Source: Pezicula radicicola
Taxonomy: Eukaryota > Ascomycota > Leotiomycetes > Helotiales > Dermateaceae
Direction of reading: 5' to 3'
DNA: 64,000 nt
Assembly (NCBI GenBank): GCA_003008705.1
Contig: PDUO01000017.1
Coordinates: 623,827 to 687,826, forward strand
The position numbers and the translations under genes are program-made. Each line of letters opens with the position of its first letter. The first letter of the stretch is position 1. Positions 39,441 through 49,838 of this stretch are shown here, in pieces. A model generated the notes under the pieces. That model worked only from the letters and a program-made list of their open reading frames with translations, made no database searches and had not been told where the DNA came from.

Positions 39441-40708
39441 TTGAGTAAACTGTAGTACTGTAGATTGAGAATCCTGTTGCGATAATAAATGTACATGTTT
39501 CTATAAAATAAATCGGTCTAATAAAACAAAAATTTGTATAGGTCATATCAACTTTCTTCGCCTCAATCAACACAAATAGCTACCCAACCCATGTCCTTAG
39601 TCCATGTGAGTCAAATCTAGTCACGTATAAAATTATATCCTCCAACCTAAACTAGCCCATAATTGCTTTTTTCCGTTCTCTTTCGGTCCTTCCATTTGAA
39701 TCGGGCCTATTATTTGACAATTTATTTTTCGGTTTGTAACGCTCTACCCGCAATGCCGTTGTATCCGGAATGCCTTATATTTTGTATACTTTTCAGGCTT
39801 CAATTAACTTAACTAGCTCTTGTATACCTATGGGTCTAGACAATCAAGGTTTTTATATATAAATATTTTATTTTATTGTATTTACTCTTTGTTTACGACA
39901 AATCAGGGTCTACATATTTATTTAAATTAATATAGGTTATGGCTAGCTAAATAGGTTATTGATATTCGCTTCTACGTGACTAGTATTTTAGACTCGCAGA
40001 TAAGTTAAGTTAGGTGGCAGTATCACTAATTTTTTTTAGAGGAAGAAATACCTACTAGTTTCTATGAACATCTTTCCAATCTAATCCAAAAAAATTCAAA
40101 ATTCCTAAAGTCTTTACACGAAAACATAAAAATCAGATTAGAAGCCCCGAAGTCTTTCGATTGATGTTAATGTGTTACTAGCTAAGCGACGTATAGAACA
40201 GAGAGCTAGATCTACCATCTCCAAGGGAGCGACATACTAATAATTCACCAAAACATTTAGTGTATACAGAACTTTTGTAGATTGTAGTGGGAATTCTTTA
40301 CTTGAAAGTCGAGGGTTATGTTAACTATTAAGGATCTCTTTGAGGGCACACGAAGTATCTGTAGTCTGGATCTCTAGATTTTAAATTTTTAAGCCCTTCA
40401 GTATGCATGATTGCAATAATGTTATGGACTTACCTATTTTTGTATAGGTAATTTTTAAGGACATACTGAAGTTCTTAGTGTATTTTAAGCTTGTAGAGGG
40501 AAAATGGTGTAGGTTGAAACTCTATGGCTTGTCGTCTGTCGCTTAATTTTGGTAGCACATAATAGAAAACACTGTGTACATATACAATGTTTACGCTGTC
40601 CGGATATCACGCATTACAGTTCAATAAGTATGCACCCTTACAAGTCTTTTGGCAGTTGAATGTATTATCCATTTTTCTTTTCTTTCAAGCTCATCATAAC
40701 TCTAGCAT
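39441..40708. other. AT-rich intergenic island
   Basis: No gene is visible. The stretch is TA-rich, with stops in all frames and homopolymer runs (for example near 39880 and 40030). It separates the coiled-coil gene from the convergent 3' end of the TPR gene, and both terminators should lie here. Confidence 0.5.
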
Positions 40709-43612
40709 CTAAGCACCCTTCAACTCCTCCAACCTTTCCTTCAACATTTCAAACTCGGCAGTCCCCTCCCAAATATCCTTAGACTTTCCAATTATACCAC
40801 GAACAGCACTCCTAGCCTTCATCTTCCAGCCCTTCTCAACCTCACCAGTACCATCTGGCTTTTCCATGGGTCCGTAGTTCTCCAATGCAGATACAAGTCC
40901 ATCGGTTGCAGCTGCTACACCTTTCCAAGCCTCGACGTCTTCCAGCCATTTATCTCCTTCACCCTGGGTAGCCATGCGCCAGCTCTTCTCTGCACATGAT
41001 AAGGCACCAGCGTAATCTCGTTTGTAGAGAGCTAGTTTCTCTACCAGAGCCCATAATTCCGCACGTTTGGTGATTAGTGGAATTATCTCAGTATCGACCA
41101 TCCCAATCGTCGCACGAGCAAGACTTCCCCTAGGCGGTACATAGATTCCATCTGCGCCTACCTCCCCGGTTCTTTCCCGGGACGTAACCTCCAAGATTAA
41201 TGCCCTGAGGATATCAATGTCAACTGCGTCTTCGCCAGCTGTTGGACCTCGGATTCGGATGATGTTGCGCATGCCCATGAGGATCTCTGGGAAAGATGGA
41301 GGTGATATACGACCTGCGATCGTGATTACGTTATCCCAAATCTTCCAGTTATCGTATGCAATGGCTGCACCACGCTTGTAGGCTATTAGTGCTTGTCGCA
41401 GGATATCTTTTAATGAAGGCTGTGCTGAGGGCAGCGAGATGTCTTCGTTATCATCATCGTCAGCAGAGGATACCTTGATGTCTTGTGCGGCAGTTTTTTG
41501 TAGCTGCAGTAACTCTGAGTGCTTCGATAGAAGGGCAGATCCAAGGTTGCTGTACGTCTTAGCATCGGTATCATCGATCATAATAGATTGTTGGAAGGCG
41601 ATTATAGCACCATCCCAGTTTCCCACTCGTAAATCAATATCACCTAAACGACTCCATGTGTCATTATTTTGTCGATTCACAACCGTGGCTTTCATATACG
41701 CATCCCTGGCACCTTTCAGATCCCCTTTTCGTGTGTAGTACTCTCCCAATGTTCGTTGTGCCCGGCCATAGCGGTTCTTTGAGATTGTCCAGGCTCTTTC
41801 CCAACACTCGGGATCTTGATCGAGATCTCCAAGAATACACCAAAGTCGAGGCGAATGTGGTGGAGGTGGCGATCTAATCTCTCCTTCCCACTTTTCGGTC
41901 ACGACTTCTTCATCATCCACGCCATATTTATCCATTTCAGAACTCTTTGCAGAATAGTAAAGTTGCCTTCGAACAATTTGACGAGCTTTATCCTCTTGGT
42001 GAACGGAGTGATAGCATAATGCAACTTCGGCCCATAGCCGCAGGCGTTTAAAGATTTCTAGTGCCGTTACCAGACTGCCGGCATTGCTCCAAGCATAAGC
42101 TAGCTCTGTCTCGATTTCCCACCTTGTAGGAGTGTGTAATTGAAAGATGTACTTTAGTCTTTCTTGTACAGGTGCCGACTCCGACGCCTTCGCTCGTGGA
42201 AGGAATGATGTGACCTGAATCTGAGGAATCCCGTCGGCTGCAGCAGCAGTCTCTTCGTTCTCTGTATCCGCAATGATCTGGTCAACAATGGCTTGTAGTT
42301 GCAGAACACTACGCTCTTGTGTTCGTGATCGATGTGACTCGATTCTACTACGAACCAGTAGTGCCTGGGTGTAGATCTGCCAATTTGTGGGCTTGTCTGT
42401 GAGGACACGAATAGCATATGGGAGAATCTCTTCACTATTGAGTTTGTCCAAAGGTGATAGTGTATCCTTCAGAGTGGCTTCTGTAAGCAAAGTGATCTGG
42501 TCTAAAGGATTGAGTTGAGGTTGGTCATCTGGGGACATGCCGGCTAGCTCCGGAGGAAGGGCTGAATGATCTATTTTATCAGATGAAATCTTTGCAAACT
42601 CGATTGACTCAAGAAGAGTATCATCATTTAAGTCTAATGCCGTGGGAGCAGTTCCGTTTGTTTTGTGGTCTCCATTCGTCGTACCATTGGAAATGGAGCT
42701 ATCTTTCAGAACACCAGATAGAGCGTCTGTAGAATCTTCTGTAGACTCTTCCTGACTTTTCGCAAACACAACAAGCTGCGAAAGATCATTCTGTTGAAAT
42801 TTCGTCCTCTTTCCCAAAGCACCGGATAATGCATAGCTGAATCCAGAGACGGTCTTGGCCAGCTGCACATTTTCCTTCGCCTTCAGGTCCAATCCTTGCA
42901 TGATGTAGATCTGCGCTTTCTCTAATTGGAACTGGACCTTTGCCTCGGTTGAGTAGGTTGAAGCAGAGCCCATAATCTCTTCCTCTAAAGCCTTCAGATC
43001 CTGTTCAATCGGATTCTGTAGCAATGCAGAATCACTCAGCCGGCCTCCAGCCATCCCAGAGAGTAATCGTTGGTGATAAGCGTTGATTCGGACACGCATC
43101 CATTTGCAATCTTTAACGTCGCTACCGATAATCCGTGGGAAGTATTGAGTAAAAACCATTCGCGCTAAACAAAAGACTTCCACGTGGGGAATATGCTGAT
43201 ATACAGAGACGCCATCAACGTCTAGGCTTTCCAAACATTTGTTTTTGAATGACGCAGCGTCCCCTTCAATCTTGAAAATATCTCCTAATGGCAGCGGTGG
43301 TCCCGTGACATTCGCCTGAAGGAAAGCATCAAAAGCTGCAAGGCCTGCAAGCAATACAAGGGTAGAAGTGACTTCGTCATCTAGCAGGCCACTTTCGGAG
43401 AAGATAGAATGCTTCGATTCAGCTGGAAGGTTTACAGCTCGAAAAAGCTCTGCGTACAAGGTTTGCGTGGTAGGATTGTGTAAAATGGTCTTGTATTCTC
43501 CGGCAAGGTATGCGGCGACAATGTCTGAGAGTTCTGGATGTTTCTTGAGAGATTCAAGATCAAATAGCGCCCTATCCAAGGTCTGGTGCCCTATGATATT
43601 GGCAGAAGCCAT
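40709..43612 (-). CDS. TTC27/Emw1-like tetratricopeptide repeat protein
   Basis: A single-exon gene of 967 aa starting at ATG 43612 (MASANIIGHQTLDR). The N-terminal third is helical and lacks obvious repeats. The central and C-terminal parts carry TPR units, most clearly around AQRTLGEYYTRKGDLKGARDAYMK, DTWSRLGDIDLRVGNWDGAIIAFQQ and TYSNLGSALL. Length and this arrangement match TTC27 of animals and Emw1 of yeast, an essential protein connected with cell-wall integrity; its biochemical role is poorly defined. TPR arrays normally bind protein partners. The assignment rests on overall resemblance and TPR placement, so orthology is likely but was not tested. Confidence 0.8.
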   Translation of the reverse strand: MASANIIGHQTLDRALFDLESLKKHPELSDIVAAYLAGEYKTILHNPTTQTLYAELFRAVNLPAESKHSIFSESGLLDDEVTSTLVLLAGLAAFDAFLQANVTGPPLPLGDIFKIEGDAASFKNKCLESLDVDGVSVYQHIPHVEVFCLARMVFTQYFPRIIGSDVKDCKWMRVRINAYHQRLLSGMAGGRLSDSALLQNPIEQDLKALEEEIMGSASTYSTEAKVQFQLEKAQIYIMQGLDLKAKENVQLAKTVSGFSYALSGALGKRTKFQQNDLSQLVVFAKSQEESTEDSTDALSGVLKDSSISNGTTNGDHKTNGTAPTALDLNDDTLLESIEFAKISSDKIDHSALPPELAGMSPDDQPQLNPLDQITLLTEATLKDTLSPLDKLNSEEILPYAIRVLTDKPTNWQIYTQALLVRSRIESHRSRTQERSVLQLQAIVDQIIADTENEETAAAADGIPQIQVTSFLPRAKASESAPVQERLKYIFQLHTPTRWEIETELAYAWSNAGSLVTALEIFKRLRLWAEVALCYHSVHQEDKARQIVRRQLYYSAKSSEMDKYGVDDEEVVTEKWEGEIRSPPPPHSPRLWCILGDLDQDPECWERAWTISKNRYGRAQRTLGEYYTRKGDLKGARDAYMKATVVNRQNNDTWSRLGDIDLRVGNWDGAIIAFQQSIMIDDTDAKTYSNLGSALLSKHSELLQLQKTAAQDIKVSSADDDDNEDISLPSAQPSLKDILRQALIAYKRGAAIAYDNWKIWDNVITIAGRISPPSFPEILMGMRNIIRIRGPTAGEDAVDIDILRALILEVTSRERTGEVGADGIYVPPRGSLARATIGMVDTEIIPLITKRAELWALVEKLALYKRDYAGALSCAEKSWRMATQGEGDKWLEDVEAWKGVAAATDGLVSALENYGPMEKPDGTGEVEKGWKMKARSAVRGIIGKSKDIWEGTAEFEMLKERLEELKGA

Positions 43613-44487
43613 TTTGTTAGATTTTAGGGATAAATTCGCAACGTCGTGAGGTGGTGGTGGTGTTGATAAGTTTTCGCTTACGAATCTGTGAAAAATCTTG
43701 GTGACTTCAGGTTTGGAGTGGCTATGAGCACGTGATAGACACTGAATGATTCATAATTGCTAGGAGGCCCAATCTTCCACCACCTAACTAAGGCACCTTA
43801 GCTAGGTCTGGACCAGAATTCTAATAAAGTAATCAATTTCTTTTGGACAAATCAAATGCTACTAATTTTCACTTTTCCTCGTCAGATGTAGACCAAAATT
43901 AGTCACGTGCCAAGTATTGTGCAATACAAATACCTAGGTACAACGGAACCTTAAACCTACCTCACCTCGTTTCTGTTTAGCAGCAGCATTTCAGACATGT
44001 TTAGAACTTATAATAGATATATAACCTAGGAAAGAAAAGGTTAAAGAAGTTATAGGAAATTTAATATGTACTTCTTATATATGAAGTGATAGATATACCT
44101 ATTTAGATTACTATTATTTTGTGTTGTGTCAACCTGGAAGTTATCTCTAAAAAAAAACATATCCTATTTACTAAATTCTATCCTATTTTCCTTCTCTAAA
44201 ACTAAGAATCGCCTTAACTTCTCGTAACTCTTCTGGTTGGTGGCTTTTTGACTTCTCAATCTAGGTAGCTAATTAGTTGGCTTTCCGGTTTAGGTAAAAA
44301 GTGGCTGTCCGTTTGGTTTTTGAAGTGACTTTTCTACCAAAATTACGAGAAGCCAGACCATCATCAATGTTGGCCGTTCAAAACTGTCCTTCAGTATCCA
44401 ACACTCCCTGTTGTAGATTGTAGTATCACCAAGTATGCAGTTGACCCTCTGGTCTATGTGTTTATTAGTCAAATTTCCTGAATCATC
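43613..44487. other. Intergenic, AT-rich
   Basis: This is the promoter side of the TPR gene on the left and the 3' flank of the HELMH-protein gene on the right. No coding frame or RNA gene is recognised. Confidence 0.5.
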
Positions 44488-47359
44488 CTAACGTTTACGT
44501 TTAGATGGTCCTTCTTCTGTATCAGAAACAGAATCCCGTTTACGTTTATTTGAAGTTGAGGTCATGTCCATGTCTACGTCCATGTCAGTCAAGTCCGAGT
44601 CCGAGTCTATGTCCCGAGGTTGGTCAGGCTCTGCCAAGGTGTTCGCAATTCTTGTTCCGATAAACTTGATCTGGTTGTTTATTTCATCCATCCACGTTTG
44701 TGGGAAAAGTTCCGAATTTTTCAAGGCATCTTGAATTCCGGTTAAGCGCAACAAACTTTTGTTCAAGAAATCAACTCTTTCAGACTTTGAGTATACTTGT
44801 GAGTAACAACCAGCGAACATGTCTTGAATTGACATGGCATATTGGCTCAACCTGAATTCCTGTCTTCGAAGACCGAACTCATTGAGTATATGGTTCACAT
44901 CATTCCAGTTTGCGTCGTTTGCTGATTGGATAGCTCGTGTTATTCTTGACATTTCCCACCCGTCGTCTCCGTCGATACATGTATAAGGGCCCTCATAAAA
45001 GATATTCATTCTCGATACTTCGAGGTGCGTTAGGATTTGATTGAATCCATCCTGGACTTTAGTGAGTTCTTTTCGAAGTCTTGGACGCTTGTCTAAGCTG
45101 TCTCCTGTAGACCTAACGAACCTCTGCATGCCATGGTTCCAGACCAGAAGATTATTCTTCCACTCTGGTCTCTTACTGCTGGTTCTAACTTCCATATTTT
45201 GAAAATTCCTGATGCAGTCATAGTGTGCATTAGCGGCAGTAAGCAAAGGCTTAATAATTCCGCGAAAGAACTTTGCTGTTTGCGTGGAGTTTGAGGTAGT
45301 TAAAACTTTATCAGCTGCCGCTTCTAGCGCACGCATTCCTTCACCGAAATCGTTCCTCAAGGTCGCAGTTTCAACCATTTTACCCATGTATATCAATGCG
45401 TCTCTCTGAGTTGGGTCTAGAGATGCTAGCTGCTCCCCATCGACCGACAGCATGTCAAAATCTGCTTGTGGGTCAGTTTCCCTACTATGGACCCTTTGAT
45501 ACTCGGTTTCCTCCCATCCATCACTTCCCATGTGATTGTATTTCTTATATACTGTTCGCACACCATCTTTTAGGTTCTTGGCATGTAGCAAACCCCCAAC
45601 CCCCAAAGGTCCTACAGCAGTATTCCAAAAGTCCTCTCTAAATATTCCCTCGTAATAGGAAATCGGAATGGGAAATCGTATTTGATACTCTGCTAACTTT
45701 GGTGATATTAAGACAGTTTCATCTGGCCATGTTGGCTCGTACACGACAGTGGGATATACTGTTTTGTACCAGTATCCAAGTGGACTCTCACCAAGCTGAG
45801 TTTTAATAAATGCCGCCTCAGTAGCACCAAATACCTGTATACGTTAGTAAGTACCACTACGATTATCTAATAGACCAACCTCAACTTCGAACTGGAATCC
45901 AAGCTCCGAAACAGGATTGTCACCATAGTACGGCTCATCCTTCAAGGAACCATTAAGATACCTATGCACATACATCGTTGGATTTTGGATAAAGTTATGG
46001 ACATTCCATATAGTATGCTAGAGACACAGTGTTAGATATAATACACAGCACTTGGGGTGAATCTTGCCATCAGCTCGTGAACCTATCAAATATCAGCAAC
46101 CTTCTAATAGGTAAAAATCAATATCAAACACGTACAATAGTCATTGCCAACTGCCAGTGGATTGCATATCGCTCTCCATCGTTGAGATCATCGCGTAAAA
46201 GTGCTGCCTATCTCAAGCTTATATATCAGTACAACCTCTTTCTACATGCATCTGGGACGCAGTATCTCAAGTTATCCTAATACAAGGTTTCTACTGGAGC
46301 TACGAACCAGCGGTTTAAATGATATCCATATCCAGAACCGGGTACAGTCCGGGTGATTAAGCTTTTTCTTTATGCGCTCCGAAATCCTCCTATGCTGGTA
46401 GCTGTGAGACAAGCCATGAACGATGGCCTGTTTTGTGCCATATGTTGGATCTTCATCTTCTTTCATAAGTCCAAGATGAAGTCTTTTATTCAGAACTTGA
46501 AAGATTGCATTCATTGTATCTTCGATCTGTTTATCCTGACTTCGTCTCACGTTGTGCCCAAAAGGTATTCTAAAGAGGTGGGGATCGTCTTGACTTTGAA
46601 TTTTCTTTATGTCTTCGGGCCTGATTCTCTCATCGGGTATCTGTTCTAATTCATTTGTGAACATACTTTTCACCTTTTATGTGCATATAATATCAGAACT
46701 AAAATCTCACAAATGGTCTCACAAACAAAGAGACTTACAAAATTTAAAGTGTGAGCTGAAGCCATTATCCTTGAGGCAAGGATCAAAGAAGGCGTAAGAT
46801 TCCGCCATACAGGAGGATTACTCGCAGCCCCTATAGTCAGAAGCTTGGGGTTAGTTTACTCGATTAAATATAGATGAGTACTTTGAACCCCAAGGGACGA
46901 ATTTGCTCAGAGAACTTAAGACTTACAAACACCCTTAGATGCATCATGCTCATCAATTGGATAAAGGTTCCTTTTAGGGAAATCCAAACACAACTTCTTT
47001 TCCATCTCCCAGTGGTCGAAATCCAGGAATGGCTGAATGGGACCTTTATAATCCAGCGGCGACAGCTTCCTCTCAGAGATGCAGTCAAGATCTACAAGTT
47101 CACGAGTAGTGTAACCAAAGAGTCTTGATCTCTGACATTTTTCTCTTTCCTGGTCGTACCAAAGCTTGTATTCTTGGGCTACTATCGTTCCCTCAACAGG
47201 AAATCGTGTGTCAATCGGCGACCACATGCTTCTGTTTGTATCGTGCTCTTTGGTCACAATATTCTCCTGTGGATCTTCGTCCTTAATGAAAAGTACGCCT
47301 CCATATTTCGTTCTCCATCGAGTTTTCTCTACAACGAAAAGGGGGTCTTTATACGACAT
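44488..47359 (-). CDS. Uncharacterised fungal protein with an HELMH zincin-like motif
   Basis: I cannot name the family. Seven exons were read from splice signals: 47359-46927, 46830-46739, 46673-about 46284, 46207-46136, 46082-46068, 46017-45880 and 45834-44488. The product is about 830 aa, starting MSYKDPLFVVEK. Exon 5 is 15 nt (VHELM) and is followed by a 50-bp GC-AG intron (46018-46067, donor GCAAGA). Joining it to exon 6 gives VHELMHTIW, an HExxH zinc-peptidase signature. SELGFQFE, about 35 residues on, could supply a third ligand. The C-terminal exon is long and helical, ending in an acidic stretch and the basic NLS-like SNKRKRD and PSKRKR. The exon 3 donor (near 46283, weak GTATTA) is uncertain. 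Peptidase activity is inferred from the motif only; a nuclear location is suggested by the basic tail. Confidence 0.65.
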
Positions 47360-49838
47360 ATTGTCGGAGTTTCTACAATCAGCTTCAAATAATATAGGAT
47401 GAAACAAACAATATTAGTGATATAATAGAGTGAAATAATTGCTGTATCTACCAGGTGCTCTTTGCAAGGTAGATATATTTGCTTATTCTTTGTCTCTTGG
47501 ACGATCAATGATTTCTTTGCTCCTTATCACCTGCTTTTGGCCCTCAGAACAGAGCATAAACCTTTGTTCTTTGTGCTTCCCATAAAAATATCTTTATGAC
47601 AAATCAACATGGATATAACTACAGAAAGTGCTTGATAAAAAAAAGAAAGAAAGAAAGAAAAGGCCCAAGAGCAGAGCAAGGTACGCTTTTCTTTTCATTT
47701 CTGAATCACCAACAAACAACTAGGCTTTGATCTTACTAGCTGTTCGCCCCCCTTTTTCAAAAATTGTCGCTTAAGATAGGGATGATTTAAGCGAAGAACA
47801 TCAACATCTCGAAGTCTCTCTGTCTTTAGTCTACTGCACTGCAGCCATAAGGCCATAGCATCCTCCTGGACACTATAATGCAAGTCCATATTTTACAAAG
47901 GTATGAAATTACTAGTGCCAAGCCGCGCCCTAAAGTGCAAGACTTATATAAATAGGCTGGCTCGCTGGACAACGATTTCCTATAATTTCCCTTTTGTCAT
48001 CATCCTATTATTCGCTTCCCACCAGAAAAAGTTCCATACAGTTAATCGTAGGCGAGCCCCATCCCCCCTCCCTTCCCCCCCGCCCCAGGAGACCCCACCT
48101 ACCTAGGGTGGTTGTTGTTGGGGTGCCTCTGGGAGCCTCGCCTACGATTATAATCCTGAGCTTCACTATGAGAGCATTTAGTGACTACCAGCCACTCCAA
48201 AGCATCATTTCTCATATGAATCTTAGGGCATTCCGACGTTACTCGATAATTTCGAAGAGCGCTGCACTGGCAATTTTTCGAATGAGAATTGATTGGGAAG
48301 ACGTGTTTTTAGTGTGGATGACGAATTTGGTGTTGAGAAAAGAGCGGTAGTCTACTGGCCTTTTATAATTCTGTCTCTAAGGAGCAGAGAGTTGGCATTC
48401 ATCTAAAGAGATTCAATTGAGTTTTCTTGACCGCTGATTTCGAGATTGGCATTTGGACATGAAGTTAAATTCAGGAGTGCACTGCCTTTGCGCAAGGAGT
48501 TGCCGCGAAGTTTCTGGTCATCTGATGCTGCTGCTTATTGTACGAAAGTAGAGCTACGCATTTGTGTAACGAATGCTGGACTTGGACTGTACTATAGATC
48601 TTCCCTCTCACTGGGACAAGCTCTCAACGAAAGAGTTAATGGAAAAGTCACTACCGCAGCAAAAAGTCTGGCAATTAAGTTTTCTTAATCATATCTAGAA
48701 TATAGACTCTCATAACGTTTCACTTTTTTAAATAGAGAAGCACAGTTCCTACTCAATGATTGGCTTATTGAAATCAAATCTGATAATCAAGGACAACTGC
48801 AGTTTGTGAGGAGGTCCGATCAAGTTATCGAGTTCCTGGAAAAGACAACCGTGACTGTATCACAGCTCGAAACGATGAATTCTACTGTGTACGGTCATAT
48901 GCGGGAGAGATGAATCCGTAATAGTGGCCTTGCTTCAAAAGAATATTCAGAGGTTGATTTAAGGTTTCCCCTGCATTGGACCCAAGATTTGCAGCGATCT
49001 TAAGTTATCCCCGCCATATCTATGTCAAAGTATAAAGCCCAACCAATATATATACCACGAGACGAACTATAGCTCCGGCTGGCGTGTGGGGAAATGATAT
49101 AGTTCAGAGAAGAATTTACAGAGCTGAATTCTAATTGTTCCCCGCTTACACACATGGAGTCGAAAAGACTTGCTATAGGGTGAGATTGAACTCTTAGAAG
49201 AGAGTCTGGGCAAAGGGAGTCAAGTAAAGACTTTCCCAACTCCACAAACATCTTAACTGAGAAATTGATGACGTGTATGCATCCATTATGGTTTATAAAT
49301 AGTTTGGATTCTGGCATCAGACCTTTAATCCACAGAACTCGAAGCAACTCGAAGCAAGAGTCCTATTACCATTCAATAATGATCGACAGGCCAATCACTG
49401 TGTATCAGCTTATAACAAAACTTTGAAGTAAAATTAACAGAACTAGCTTCTTGGTTTAGGAACAGTCCCGTGGACTCACAAAAGCTGACTGAGTGAGAAC
49501 AAAGCACAAAGTACAGTAAGTTGAGCTGCCGATCAACTTTGATAGCCGAGCCAACCAGCAGCATGGGACTTAATATGATGCTCCAACTTTGGTATGCCGC
49601 ATCCTTATTCCTAGGAAACTCTGAGTCCTCTCTATCTTACCATTTGCAAGTCACAATTGGTCATACTGTTCGTATCATCTGCACCGGTTTCAACACACTG
49701 GGAGAATGTAAAGACTTACTCCAAAAAGTAATCAAATAGTACCTATATCCACAACCCCAACTCCACCCAATGTTGACCCTTAACCCAGCTAAGTTGATAC
49801 AAGTCCGAACACCGCCCAATGAGTCGCAGAAACTTGAT
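47360..49838. other. Gene-poor interval with a GC-rich inverted repeat
   Basis: Only short frames occur. A frame at 47695-47889 (minus, ATG start) and one at 48446-48688 (plus) resemble nothing I can name. A purine tract (GAAA repeats) lies near 47640 and a C-rich tract near 48060, inside the inverted repeat listed separately. The left part should contain the promoter of the HELMH-protein gene. Confidence 0.45.
48043..48150. repeat. Inverted repeat / potential hairpin
   Basis: TAATCGTAGGCGAG (48043-48056) and its exact reverse complement CTCGCCTACGATTA (48137-48150) flank an 80-bp centre. The centre is C-rich on the left and G-rich on the right, so the arms could pair further. It could be a small non-autonomous element or a transcript hairpin; no target-site duplication was evident. 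Confidence 0.7.

Noticed and set aside
46047..46082. Alternative exon 5 ending before GTGTAT in the HELMH-protein gene
   Set aside because: It would leave an intron of only 29 bp (46018-46046), too short for fungal splicing, and would break the HExxH motif.
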